A stretch of 64,000 bases of DNA from Incurvaria masculella (taxonomy: Eukaryota; Arthropoda; Insecta; Lepidoptera; Incurvariidae), in the NCBI GenBank assembly GCA_946894095.1, contig OX335642.1, positions 26,299,021 to 26,363,020 of the forward strand, read 5' to 3'. The notes beneath the pieces are model-generated. The model searched no databases. It saw only the letters and a list, made by a program, of their open reading frames with translations, and was not told where the DNA came from. Of the stretch, positions 36,001-46,960 are shown in pieces; position 1 is the first letter of the stretch; the number at the start of each line of letters is the position of its first letter. Both the position numbers and the translations under genes were made by a program.

Positions 36001-36951
36001 AAATAACTTCTAATATCTAGGCAACCATGGATGTGAAAATTGTTTGCTAAGGCAACCTACTGCCGTTAGGTAGCGAATAATAAAACCTTTTATTTTATGT
36101 AAAAAAATATATTAAATAACTGATGATAGGATATTATTAAAGGCTCCTCACCTGCTTATACCTGGAAACTTCAAAGTTGTGCCAAGGGAAAAGTAGGCAA
36201 TCCATATATATTTTTCTAAATATGTATGTCATATAATGCTCGATTTTTATGAATAACAAATCGGAAAACTTGATCAAATATTAAAATAAATTTAATATTT
36301 AAACATAAAATATGTATTGAACTAGCTGAGGTGCCTGTCTCCGCTCGGGCCAATATCTCGACAACAGCGCCACCTGCCGGTTCCAATTGTTAATCTAAGC
36401 TATTCACAGACCCACCCGAACACTAAAAAAAAACATCAAAATCGATCCAGCCGGCTTAGGAGGAATTAGGTGACAAACAAACGTGCAGAATATTTATATT
36501 TTTATAAGGATGATAAAAATTAAATATTATTAGAAGGGTAGCATTATCTTATCTAATTATCAGTGCATTTACGCCACACGAATGATTTTCTGTTGTCACT
36601 CCCGTCTTTTCTTACTCGCTGCCTGGCAGCTCGAGCGTTTCAGTGCGTTAGCGCGCGAGGGTATCGGGAGCCATTTTCTAGCGGACATGACTCAGCGTAT
36701 CGGAAACACCTTTTTTAGGATTTCGGGCAGGCGGAAAATCCTCATTCTCGGGATTTGGTTTTTCCTCAAATTGGATATGACTCTAAAGTGTTGCAGGTAG
36801 GTAAAATATCAGAATCTAGTATAAGTAATAAGTTACTGAATAAAATGTAACAACGTGGACAGTAAATCTATAAACAACAAGTTATAATAGTTCAGTTTAT
36901 AACGAAAAAATTATCCATGAAAATACGAAAAAAGTATGAGCTACTTATCCA

Positions 36952-37251
36952 TTTTTAGGGTTCCGTACCCAAAGGGTGAAAACGGAATCCTATTACTAAG
37001 CCTCCGCTGCCCGTCCGCCCGTCAGTCCGCCCGTCCGTTCTTCTGTCACAGGGCTCTATCTCATGAACCGTAATAGGTAGGCAGCTGAAATTTTCACATA
37101 GTGTGTATATATTTTGCCGCTTTAGCAACAAATAGGTCAAACAAAAAAATAATAAAAAATAAAGGAGGGCCCCATACAAAAAACGTGTGTTAAATCTTGT
37201 ATGATAGCACGGAACCCTTCGTGTGCGAGTCCGACTCGCACTTGGCCGGTT
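36952..37251 (-). mobile_element. CCGGCCAAGTGCGAG-type element, in unit 2
   Basis: This is the identical copy of 30750-31049, made by the 6.2-kb duplication and not by independent insertion. Confidence 0.7.
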
Positions 37252-37641
37252 TTTTATTTACTTTTGGTCTATCAACAGATACGAGTAATACTTGGTTGTA
37301 ATTTCTCAATAATTACTCATCTCGCATTACCTGTCAGAAAATGAAAGGCTAGGGGTTTGTCTGTCGGTCTGTCTGTCTATATGTCTGCAATTTCAAAGCT
37401 TTTCGACATGTCGTTTGATACTTTCCATTTGTACCATAAGGTTATTTTTTGTTTGAACGCGCAAAGCACTGAAACTTAAGAGTGAAATTTTAAAAAGTAT
37501 CATTTGATAGCGCAATTCTTGAAGTTAATATGTTATTTAACTTTACGCTACAGCCCGTGGGATCCAAGCATGAAGTGATAAATAAATATTGTAATATTGA
37601 GCTTACGACGTATAGTCGATTCTGTCGATTACGAATTCGAA

Positions 37642-37892
37642 TCAGGGAAACAGGTACTATAAACCGGTGCTTTAGATTAGCAACGCAGAGACTTGCATTT
37701 TCTGAGTTGGATAAGTGCATTTCGTAACGAATGCGAGATGCTTCATGGTTCCGAATCCATGTTAAACTGTAAATCCCTTTCATCTTCTAGGGTTCAGACC
37801 TCCCGGGTTGGCACCTACCACCGTATTGGCCGAAAAGATGATGGCAATGACAATTGTCCACGTTTCCCATCCAGTTTAATGTAATCGTGCTC
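37642..37892 (+). mobile_element. SINE 5' part, in unit 2
   Basis: Identical to 31440-31694. The SINE resumes at 39659 on the other side of the MITE. Confidence 0.65.
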
Positions 37893-38278
37893 TTAAGGCC
37901 CTGGTACTAGCCAAATCGCAAAGTTAGACGAGGCACCCCAAGTTAACTAACTAAGTCTGACGATTAGAAGTGTCATTCTTACAATATATGATTCCTTGTC
38001 TAGGAATCAACCTATTTTCGTTAATGTATGTTTCCTTTTTCTATACAAAATACATTGCGGAAACGGTGTCCATTTCCGAACTTTTTTGACTAAATGTAGA
38101 AATCTAAAAGCAAATGGATTTTTTTGTTCATGCATATATGCTGTTTTTGCTTATATCTAGAAATCGAATTACTTTCAGATTTCTAATGAGAAAAATCAAC
38201 GTTTTTATTATTGACTATTATTTAAATAAATGATGGAACCAAAAAATATTTACAATCCATTATCAGTCTGGAGTTCTA

Positions 38279-39562
38279 ATAGGTCGGGGAAAAAGTCTTT
38301 TCGCATTATAGTATGTATGAACTTGTAATAAAATCTCTTTGGCTATACTATTTGTATCTGGCTGGTTTTGGTATCATTGAAAGTTTAAATTTTAAAGAAC
38401 ATCATTCCAAATTAAAATTAGGAAAATGTGTGATTCTCATTTGTTTTTCGTACTGTCAAAATGAGTGAATCTAATGAAGAAATTCGATACATTTTAAAAT
38501 TTTACTACAAAAAACGTAAAAATGCAACGCAAGCCGCGAAAAAAATTTGCGATGTTTATGGACCTAGTGCAGTGTCTGTGAGAGTAGCACAAATTTGGTT
38601 AAAGCGTTTTCAATCCGGAAATTTTGATGTCAAAGATGCACGTCGCTCTGGTCGCCCTATTACGGATAAAATGGATGCCATTTTTGAAAAAGTGGAGCAA
38701 GATCGGCATATCAGTAGTTACGACGTAGCTGAAGAACTAGGAATTGACCACAAAACAGTTTTGGCGCATTTGAAAAAAACTGGGTACACAAAAAAGCTCG
38801 ATATTTGGGTACCTCACGAGCTCACTGAAAGAAACCTAATGAACCGTGTACTCATTTGTGATTCTTTATTACGACGTAATGAAACCGAACCATTTTTGAA
38901 GAAGCTGATAACTGGTGATGAAAAGTGGATCACGTACGACAAGAACGTGCGAAAAAGGTCGTGGTCAAAGGCCGGTCAAGCTTCACAGACTGTGGCGAAA
39001 CCCGGGTTAACTCGCAACAAGGTGATGCTGTGTGTGTGGTGGGATTGGAAGGGCATTATTCATTATGAGCTGTTACCACCAGGCAGGACCATCGATTCTA
39101 AACTCTACTGCGAACAACTGATGAGATTAAAGCAAGAAGTTGAGAGAAAGCGGCCGGAATTAATCAACAGAAGGGGTGTGGTTTTTCATCATGATAACGC
39201 TAGACCTCACACATCTTTAGCCACTCAGCAAAAACTAAGAGAGTTTGGCTGGGAGGTGTTAATGCATCCGCCGTATAGTCCTGACCTTGCACCTTCAGAT
39301 TTCCACCTGTTTAGGTCTCTTCAGAATTCTTTAGGCAGTGTCAGGTTAACATCACGAGAGGACTGCCAAAACCACTTGTCGCGGTATATTGATCAGAAGT
39401 CCCAATATTTCTATAGCAATGGGATCATGTCCCTACCTACAAGATGGCAAAAAGTTATCGAACAAAATGGTACCTACATACTTTAGTTAAATGTAAATAA
39501 ACCATATTAAAAAATGTTTTGAATTTTCTTAAAAAATGCGAAGAAACTTTTTCCCCAACCAA
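38279..39562 (+). mobile_element. Complete mariner transposon
   Basis: About 1284 bp with inverted repeats GGTCGGGGAAAAAGTCTTTT at the left and, as reverse complement, GGTTGGGGAAAAAGTTTCTT at the right. Both are flanked by TA. Comparison with the empty MITE copy at 22838-23309 shows the exact target: GAGTTC-TA-TTTGG is split with TA duplicated. The transposase gene is intact. Confidence 0.92.
38461..39486 (+). CDS. Mariner transposase, intact 341 residues
   Basis: It is a DDE/D-family cut-and-paste transposase acting on the element's own inverted repeats. It starts at the ATG in MSESNEEIRYILKFYYKK and ends NGTYIL. In order it has two N-terminal helix-turn-helix motifs (about residues 1-110, with VAQIWLKRFQSGNFDVKDAR and RSGRP), the mariner signature WVPHELTERN (about 119), first Asp in TGDEKWI (about 156), second Asp in VFHHDNARPH (about 244), and third Asp in YSPDLAPSDFHLF. 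The last two are spaced as DD34D. The length is normal for mariner (about 340-350). The sequence looks closest to the mellifera/cecropia-like groups from memory, not to the irritans group. No stops or frameshifts are seen. It lies inside an intron of the Dpr gene, in the same direction. Confidence 0.95.
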   Translation: MSESNEEIRYILKFYYKKRKNATQAAKKICDVYGPSAVSVRVAQIWLKRFQSGNFDVKDARRSGRPITDKMDAIFEKVEQDRHISSYDVAEELGIDHKTVLAHLKKTGYTKKLDIWVPHELTERNLMNRVLICDSLLRRNETEPFLKKLITGDEKWITYDKNVRKRSWSKAGQASQTVAKPGLTRNKVMLCVWWDWKGIIHYELLPPGRTIDSKLYCEQLMRLKQEVERKRPELINRRGVVFHHDNARPHTSLATQQKLREFGWEVLMHPPYSPDLAPSDFHLFRSLQNSLGSVRLTSREDCQNHLSRYIDQKSQYFYSNGIMSLPTRWQKVIEQNGTYIL

Positions 39563-39658
39563 TATTTGGATTTGCTGAAGCGTTTCACTACATATTATTA
39601 CATTTGTTAAAATGTGTATTTGTATGGCGCGAGTAGTTGGCTAGTCCTAGCGCCTTAA

Positions 39659-39770
39659 AGGAAAGGTCCTGGCCTGGCACCTAACTGGTGGTGTATTGGT
39701 TTAATATCATGAAGGTAGTTTTATAATGTTTGCCATCCATGTTAGGATCCCTAAAGGTGCCTATACGGGA
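39659..39770 (+). mobile_element. SINE 3' part, split from 37642-37892 by a MITE
   Basis: AGGAAAGGTCCTGGCCTGGC and TTTGCCATCCATGTTAGGAT are the usual tail of the SINE. It follows directly after the TTAA that ends the MITE, so the MITE landed in the SINE. Confidence 0.75.
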
Positions 39771-40136
39771 AATTTTTGAGGCAATTAATTGCTGGGCAAC
39801 TGTTGCCAAACATAGTGGAGCAATAGATAGAGAAAACCCAAAACCCTTTCGGCAATTATCCTCGCGATATGGAGCAATATTGCTCAACATTGTACTTTTT
39901 GTGTCGCCGGTGTCGCTGGTGAGCTGTTTTTTTCGAATTGCCACGTACCCGCGCACTTCCTCGCAACATGCGTGCAATTAATTGCTTCATAAATGGTTCC
40001 ATGCATGTTTCCGGAGAATGCACGATGTTGTCGACGAAATAGACTGCTGCAAGCTGCGCAACTTTAATCGCCCATGTACAGGTACCTTAACAAGTAAAAA
40101 ACCAAATAAATGACGCATGCTATTTCTTTGTTCCAG

Positions 40137-40222
40137 GAGAGAACCCTTTGGCGATGCAGCGCGGCGTGGCGAGCCCTCTGCCGTCGCCCACCCTGTCCTT
40201 CTGCGCCGCGCTCCTCAGCTGA
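40137..40222 (+). CDS. Dpr-family protein, last coding exon (C-terminal tail)
   Basis: After the acceptor TTTGTTCCAG, the two bases GA complete the Gly codon left open at 19157. The frame then reads ENPLAMQRG, matching the G-E-x-P-x-A-M-Q stretch that follows Ig2 in Dpr proteins (family knowledge). It continues through a Pro/Ser-rich part and a short hydrophobic end (LSFCAALLS) to TGA at 40220-40222. The hydrophobic end could be a GPI-anchor signal, although it is short and I see no strong anchor site. The exon is GC-rich, unlike its surroundings. Other frames over this exon and the following 90 bases are also open and are shadows. Confidence 0.85.
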
Positions 40223-41139
40223 CAACTAGCCGGGGCCTCGTGGACCCTCGGCTGGCCTTGAACCCCCGGCCCCAGAGGCCCAGGCCGGTCTCGGAGGCCC
40301 CGGAGCGGCCCTGAAGGCACACGCGGCCGACAAGAAATACTTAAGTCACAGTTAGGCTGATTGAGGGCGTGCGGTTCGAACGTTACTCGACGTGAGGTGT
40401 AAACGAATTGTTCCGTATTAGGATGTTGCCATTTCTTGTGCATTGTTTTATCTTCTAATTTATTGCTGTCTACGTAAGCTTTACATTGAACTTTGTTAAA
40501 TACTTCAAATGTGACCTTGAAATTTGTTAAATACTTATATGTGAAGATTTTAGAGTCTGTGTCAAATAGAATCCATCCATAATTTTACCCCGCGATTTAG
40601 AAATCCGACAAATGCAAACATATTTATTTAAAATCGCACCGTAAACGTAGTTTAGAAAACAATCGCCGGCTTTTTTTATTTCAACGAAAACAAACCGGAC
40701 GTTTATTGCTGCGTCGGTTGTGCACATACTAGTGTTACTAATCGAACATCATTGTGATGTGCACAACACAGAATACGGAATATTCTAGTAATGTCTATCC
40801 CGTCACCACCGTGCGCTTGCCACCGACTTAAGCGGGCCACACACCTAAAGGAAAAAATGTCAGTTCTGCCTTGAGGCGTCGTATTTAGTAGTAGTAATTA
40901 TTAGTATTATCTTTGGTCACACCTCAAGGCGGCCGGATGCTCCTGGAGCCTAAGCCCGGAGCACACACCTAGAGGATAAACTGTCAGTTATTCCAGAACG
41001 TGCAAGCCTTCTAAATTTTCCGCAAGGTGTTATCCAGAATACTGTCAGTTTTTTTTTTGCCTTCAGGCGACAGGATGCAAATACGAAAAAGCTAAGAATT
41101 TCGCCAGGTTGGTATTTTTTTCCATTGATACTTACAAAC
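40223..41139 (+). other. Region after the Dpr stop, probable 3' UTR start and repeats
   Basis: The first part, after the GC-rich exon, is probably 3' UTR. I find no clear AATAAA close by. At 40840-41080 the phrases CACACACCTAAAGGAAAAAA and CACACACCTAGAGGATAAAC are diverged direct repeats, with CCTTGAGGCG also in inverted form, so a small repeat element is likely. Confidence 0.4.
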
Positions 41140-41304
41140 TTAGGGCCGAGTGCACGAAAGGATAAAAAATCAAAATCAACGTCAAAGTATGGTCAAACAC
41201 GTCACTTTGTGTGGACAGTATGGAAGAAACTCTATGTGGATCACTAAAAGTGACGTGTTTGAACATTGATTAACTCGGCGGTCTCTTCGTGCAACCGGGG
41301 CTAA
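41140..41304. mobile_element. 165-bp MITE, copy 1
   Basis: The ends TTAGGGCCGAGTGCACGAA and (reverse complement) TTAGCCCCGGTTGCACGAA are imperfect inverted repeats. Inside is a second inverted pair, AACACGTCACTT and AAGTGACGTGTT. A reversed second copy is at 57764-57928. Confidence 0.8.
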
Positions 41305-44267
41305 GTAGTTTACAGTCTTTTATAGGTTACCACTAACTAATAATCTTCATATCTACTTGAAAAACGTCCGTTCTATTTATTACATATTCTTTTCCGCTAG
41401 TAAATAATGTCACGGCAGTAATAGAGAGAGAGAAGAAGTGACTTTATCTTATCTGTGAGAAAATCGTTGTGCGACACACGATGCGACAACAACGTTCTAC
41501 TTATTTTATTTTGTAATATGCTAGCTGTTAATTTTCCCAATATAATAAATATATATATGTGCGGTGACTTAAGAGTGAGAGGGAATGAGGCGCGAAGGAA
41601 TGAGGCGCGGGGGAAATATTACAGACGTTGTTCGCTTCTCAGTCACTCCTCTTCCCTCGAATTGTCACAGATTATCATCATTAATGAAATAGGAAGAAGG
41701 TATGTGTGTATAAATATAGTTTGGTATTTTTCAGTAAATCGTGTAGAATCAATTCCGGCCACATGAGCAATCATAATCTCTACGAATTGCCGACTCATCT
41801 CCGCATACTCCGCTTAAGATCGCGTATGTATGTGAATCGTATATGCAGGGCTTTTGTTATGGAAACTAGTATCACAAAATGGCTGTTTGTTCTAATAGTA
41901 AAGTTGTTGTTTAAAAAAAAGAAGTATCGTGCAAACGTCCCGATAACTGAGCAAACGTATAAAAGATGCGCCGAACGCGCTTTAGTGAAGAGTTATAGGC
42001 ATTTATTTAATTCTTAATTTTGTGATTGACAATATCATGTTATACTTACTGCAAGCTGGCCAAATGACACCGTTGCGTTCAGTTAAAAATATTTTAATGC
42101 AGCCGGACTATTGTCTCTCCTCGATGGGAACATCGGAATATAACACGTTCAGCAGACCTATTCCTAGAATTCCGTAATCAGGAATCCTGAGTCTCGAAAA
42201 CTGATTTTATAGCGGTTTTTTCTTGCCTTAGGATTCTTGATTCCTGATTCCCGATTAGGGGATTCCAGGAATGCTGTTGACAATTTGTTTTTAGGATTTG
42301 AATTTCGAACGCGATGCGCGAAAACAGAAAAAGAGGTGAAACGTTTAGGGGCAAGTTGGAGGGAGCGGAAGAGCCTCGTGGTTAGTTGCGAAGCCTCAGG
42401 CGCCTCCGGTGGTGGCCACAGACGGCTTACGATGTCGCTTATCCAGTGTTTAAGCGGGTGTTTGTATCAAAGTAGGTGGCGGCACTGTCGTTCGTAGTTT
42501 TTTCTACAATAACTCCTTAAAAATATGAATTGATTGTTGACTGTGAAGACATTGTTTTCCCCTTTTCCTCTTTGTGTTTTGATGGAATGTATATTTTTTC
42601 ATAATTACAATATGGCGCAGCAATTTTAACGTCCGGTTTTAAAATTTTCAGTGAGTTACAACCGTTTATAGAAAACTAGACTAATTCCTATGATATTACT
42701 ATACAGCCTACCATTTTTCACTGTTATTGTTCAGTCATCGTTTTAACAGTTCATACACACATGTGTGAATAATGTTGTGAAATGTTTATTTTTTTGTTGA
42801 AACATTGTTGTAATCTTACTAGTAAAATTAATGTGAATCTGATGTTAGCGAATACCATTGTCTATATATCTTTACCTGTAGCAAATAATATATATATCTT
42901 CTGTATCTAGTTCAGTATCCGAAACTCAAGGCTCCTACTACTTAATTATATGTAAGATATTGTAAATACGATATTGTCTGTAATGTATGTATTATTATTT
43001 ATTGTAGGAATTTTCTGCAGTTATTCAATGTACAACATTATCATGGTAGCATAATCTATGCAAACCTACTTAGTAAAATGGCGTGCATCTGATATTTTGT
43101 AGTGTCTTTTGACACACAATAAGGTCGGTCTAACCTGTTCTATTAGACACAACCTTTTCATTTGTTTAGTCCACTAATATTCTTGTAAATCTCACTTTAT
43201 CAATATTATCTCTGACCATAGATTGTAGTGGCGCACAGCATATCATACCTACGTACAGTAGGAGGCAGTCCAAAGTATAAATTTCCGGTTCAATGTAAAA
43301 TAATTGGATGAAATGTTGGTATGGCTCCATCAAAGAGTTAAATAACAGATTTTTGCAACAATGGCTACATGCATATATTATCTAAACCTTTCATCTTTTC
43401 CTTCAATAAAATTTTGAAGTCCGCTCAGGTTAACCGTTGATAACAACGCATTGAATGAAAGATCACAGAGATAGTTTATCAGAGCCGCATCGGCCGGCTT
43501 TGAGAATTTTTCAATCGCGTTCAGAAGGTCCTGAGAAACCACTTAATTCTTACGAAGAATGCGGTGCGTTGTGTTAAAACCACGACGGTGGGTGTGGTAC
43601 AACGAGCATGGAAGAAAGGGAGTAGGAACCGAAATTCGTTCATATGTGGGCCTAGCTACTTTACCCGGTAGCTCGCCGGTGAGTCTGTTCCCTTGCTAAT
43701 GAGTTTACATGATTTACCAGTGTTCCAACGACATGCAAATCAATGCGATCCTCAAATGCCATAAAATCAAATTACTTCTGCAAATATAAACATATTTCGC
43801 GTTCTAGTCACCGCCAAATACCTGGGTGGTCACCATGGTAAGTGAATTCGCCCATTGAACAGGCATGTGAGTGATTACATATACCGTTTAGTGGCATTTC
43901 GTACCATGCTGTCAGCGGGTTATTCAGCCAAGTGAACTGAAGCTTACCAGTTAGCATGATACTAAATGCAACTAAACGTCAGATCGAACCACACATTTGC
44001 CTGTTCACCCGGTGAGTCATTCACCATGGCAACCCGCTGTACGCATTACATAGGTGAGTTTTCGCCGACTAGGTGATTCTGGGGGTCAAAATAAGATTCA
44101 TAATTGGATTTTTTGCACAATTTTGCCGAATTTGGATTGATTTAATTTGTTTTGTTTTTAAACGTAATAACTTTTGCGTCCACCCACCAGGAAAAGTTCG
44201 TTGAACTCTGCAGCCAAAGTATATCTAAACAATGTTGCCGCAGCCGTAGCAACTGGCGGCGCGTGTC
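41305..44267. other. No supported gene; AT-rich
   Basis: The frames at 41455-42017 and 42237-42497 have no recognisable domain or codon pattern. The part 42500-43430 is free of obvious repeats and has an AATAAA at about 43404, so it might be a distant 3' UTR end of the Dpr gene, but this is speculation. At 43580-43760 there is a decayed repeat shared with 29480-29690 and 11090-11160 (AGTTCCAACGAC phrase). Confidence 0.4.
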
Positions 44268-44564
44268 GTGGTTTAGTTAACGTGACGCTTCTAAAGGATA
44301 TATATGCTCGCGCCACTAGGCTCGTAGCCTAGTGGCGCGGGGACTGGCCTAGCGTACAAGAGTCCTGGGTTCAATTCCGACATGCACCACTGTCTTTCTC
44401 TTTCCGAGTTCGATAAGTGAATTTCGTCGCGAATGCGAGCTGCTCCATGGTTCGGAATTGAACCCAGAACTCTGGTACGCTAGGCCAGTCCCCGCGCCAC
44501 TAGGCTACGAGCCTAGTGGCGTGAGCATAGAGATCATTTAGAAGCGTCACGTTACCTAAACCAC
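44268..44564. repeat. Inverted pair of tRNA-like sequences (113-bp arms)
   Basis: The arms 44268-44380 and 44452-44564 are nearly perfect reverse complements. Each contains GGACTGGCCTAGCGTAC and CTGGGTTCAATTCCGA, which fits a pol III B box (GGTTCRANTCC), and a 13-bp palindrome GCGCCACTAGGCT-CGT-AGCCTAGTGGCGC. The spacer (GATAAGTGAATTTCGTCGCG) belongs to the SINE body. It is probably two SINE heads in head-to-head order, or a snap-back copy. Confidence 0.75.
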
Positions 44565-45798
44565 CAGTAATTTTGTTACTTCGAAAACTAAAGGATATCT
44601 TAGCTAGAAATTGAATTTTAAAAACTAAAATAAATGTTTTATTTAAAAAAAAATCTACATGTTCATGTATCACCGTTGCTCTGTTGGCAGGTATGCACTC
44701 TTTTGCCGCCATTACAGTACTCGAGGTAAACGTAACCGTGATTTATGTTAACAGAATGTTTAATGTTTTTTTTGTGAAATGTTTATAATTTCTCTAGTTT
44801 TCCTTAAAAAAAACATGTTCAACTGTGCATTCATAGATCGTTGAATGAGGGGGTTTAGTAAACGCGGAAAAATACCCTTTTTCTGGCAAAAAAGGAGTGA
44901 CCCACTGATTTCTCGTCGATCAAATTGTAAACTTTGTGTAATTATTTAAAAATGAAATTTGAAATATACCTTCAGATCAATATTTTGAATTTATATGGCG
45001 ATTTAAATTTTTTTGAGTAAAAAAAGAAAATTCAGTACATTTTGTATGAAACCATTTTGGTCTAATCCATCAGTTGACTCTTCATGCGTAAATGTAATCA
45101 CTACATCCATACATTTTTACGAAATATTAAATTGATATACTTTTTAAGTTTTCAAAATTTGCGTTCTAACTGAGACACTCATTACAAAAAATTGGCTTGT
45201 GAAATTTTATTACTCGATGCGACCTCGCCCTGTATAATGCATTTACTATAGATTGTACTGTTCAATTGTCACATTGAAAATTTTCACTGAAACTTGCAAA
45301 ATCCTGTCCACACAAATAATACCACACAAATATATAATTTTAGAATCGTTTGGGTTTGTTTGAAGATCATATTTTTATTAGTTTCAATCGTGATAATATT
45401 TAAGAACTTTGTAAAAATCTAGATAGGTTTCTATGAAATCAATAAATGGAATTATAGATAATCAGATTAACCTGACAGAAGACTGTTTGACGGTAAACCT
45501 ATAAATATATAACGTCGAATATTGTTCAGTTTTAGTTGTAAATATGTTTAATATGTTGGGTGAGTAATAAACATTTTATCGAATCAATGCTATTTTATTT
45601 TCACTCCAGTGCCATGCTTATAAATAACCCGACTGCTACTAAATATGTCAATGAGAGGACAGAACTCTACGATCAGACGGTGTAAACTGAGATAAAAAAA
45701 TGGTTAAATCGTAGAATTATTGTACTAAGTTAAATGAAATTAAAACCGTATCACTCGTGCAACCTGCATGCAACCGCAACCCGGAAATAATGAGAAAA
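44565..45798. other. No gene seen
   Basis: AT-rich sequence with no convincing coding frame or repeat boundary. It contains GAGTAATAAACATTTTATCG at about 45560, a possible polyadenylation signal without a known gene. Confidence 0.5.
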
Positions 45799-46091
45799 AA
45801 CCGGCCAAGTGCGAGTCGGTCTCGCACACGAAGGGTTCCGTAACATTGTACATGATTTAACGCAACAAAATCACGTTTTTTGTATGAGGGCCCCCTTTAA
45901 TTTTTATTATTTTTTAATTTTACTTATTTGTTGTTATAGCGGCAAAATAGTTACACAATCTGTGAAAATTTCAGCTGCCTACCTATTACGGTTCATAAGA
46001 TACAGCCCTGTGACAGACGGACGGACGGACGGATAGCGGAGGCTTAGTAATAGGGTTCCGTTTTCACCCTTTGGGTACGGAACCCTAAAAA
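45799..46091 (+). mobile_element. CCGGCCAAGTGCGAG-type element
   Basis: It starts AACCGGCCAAGTGCGAGTCG and ends GGGTACGGAACCCTAAAAA. GGGTTCCGTA near the start is complementary to TACGGAACCC near the end, and a (GGAC)n run precedes the 3' part. It is the same family as 61160-61483 and (reversed) 30750-31049. Confidence 0.75.
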
Positions 46092-46303
46092 GGGTCAGCC
46101 CAAGAGCAGCCAGAGCACTAGGATACCAAAACATTTCAAGTATATCAGGTACATAGTGCCAAATTCTATATCATTCAAATTATTGGATGAGTGCTTTTGT
46201 AGCCTAAGTACCTTTACTTCAGCTACAAAAACCGCTTTTAGCTTCTACTTCATGTCTAAATTATGTAGTATACTGTACTATCACGCTTTTACGAGATCAT
46301 ATT

Positions 46304-46500
46304 ATCGATCGCAAACGAATGGTTTTCTGATATTGCTAACTTTTGTAGTTGAGTTTATCGATCGCAAACGAGTGGTTGTTCTGATATTGCTAACTTTTGT
46401 AGTTGAGTTTATCGATCGCAAACGAGTGGTTGTTCTGATATTGCTAACTTTTATAGTTGAGTTTATCGATCGCAAACAAATGATTGTTCTGATATTGCTA
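46304..46500. repeat. Tandem repeat, 54-bp unit, about 3.6 copies
   Basis: Units begin at 46304, 46357, 46411 and 46465 with ATCGATCGCAAAC and contain CTGATATTGCTAACTTTT. The first unit is one base shorter. The array ends in a short A-run. Because 54 is a multiple of three, a repetitive open frame exists that I do not call a gene. Confidence 0.92.
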
Positions 46501-46555
46501 AAAAAAAATTAGGACTGCACGATGATAGGTGAGTGATTGAGGACGTGTTCTATCA

Positions 46556-46960
46556 CCAGCATCCCGGCAAGGCTTCGCATGGGCGCAAGTAACGTATGGT
46601 TTGAAATTGGTTTGCTCGCGAATAACGAGAAAAATTTCTTGATCCAATTGCTATAAAACTTCATTGGATCACCCGCTGGGCTTATCTTTGAATTGCCTGA
46701 AAATGTTATTAAAATCTGGAACGGCTCCGTTATTTCATGTTATACATTCACGTGAGCGGAGCTCCTAAACTTCCAAATTACACAGGATCACCACTGCTCT
46801 AATCAGAAGATTGCCTGATAATTTCAGCAAAATCGATGCGGTTTCCAAACAGCCCCAGATCACCCGTCAGATTTATCTGAATGTTGCATGAATCTGAAAA
46901 TATCATCAAAATAGCTCCAGCCGTTTTGGAGGCTATACATTCATTAACAGATATACTTTA
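46556..46960 (-). repeat. Helitron-like remnant (minus)
   Basis: Read reversed it ends TTGCGCCCATGCGAAGCCTT then GCCGGGATGCTGG, similar to the GC hairpin end at 4558-4586, and it has the repeated CTCCAGCCGTTTTGGAGGCT-type phrase typical of these elements. The ends are not exact. Confidence 0.4.

Larger units (their letters stand above)
32983..39182. repeat. 6.2-kb tandem duplication, unit 2
   Basis: This is the second unit, identical as far as I compared. Beyond 39182 the mariner continues normally, so this unit's right edge is the original, uninterrupted order and unit 1's right edge is the new junction. Confidence 0.95.
37897..39654. mobile_element. TTAA MITE carrying a complete mariner
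   Basis: It is bounded by TTAA (37893-37896 and 39655-39658). Removing the mariner and one TA leaves 472 bp, the same length as the empty copy at 22838-23309. The orientation is opposite to that copy. Confidence 0.88.
19158..40136 (+). other. Dpr last intron
   Basis: This 21-kb intron is inferred from matching phase 1 ends at 19157 and 40137. It holds a dead Tc1/mariner-type element, TTAA MITEs, SINEs, and the 6.2-kb tandem duplication with mariner. The stretches 19158-20276 and 24911-26780 show no gene. A fragment at about 25860-25935 (GGAGGGGTAGGCAGAG) resembles a scattered lepidopteran repeat. Confidence 0.7.

Noticed and set aside
40120..40443. Open frames on both strands across the GC-rich exon at 40137
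   Set aside because: The frame that continues the Dpr protein in phase is different and ends at 40222. The others are GC-driven shadows.
44310..44380. Functional tRNA gene
   Set aside because: There is a B-box-like sequence, but I cannot draw a proper cloverleaf with anticodon arm and acceptor stem, and it lies in an inverted repeat.
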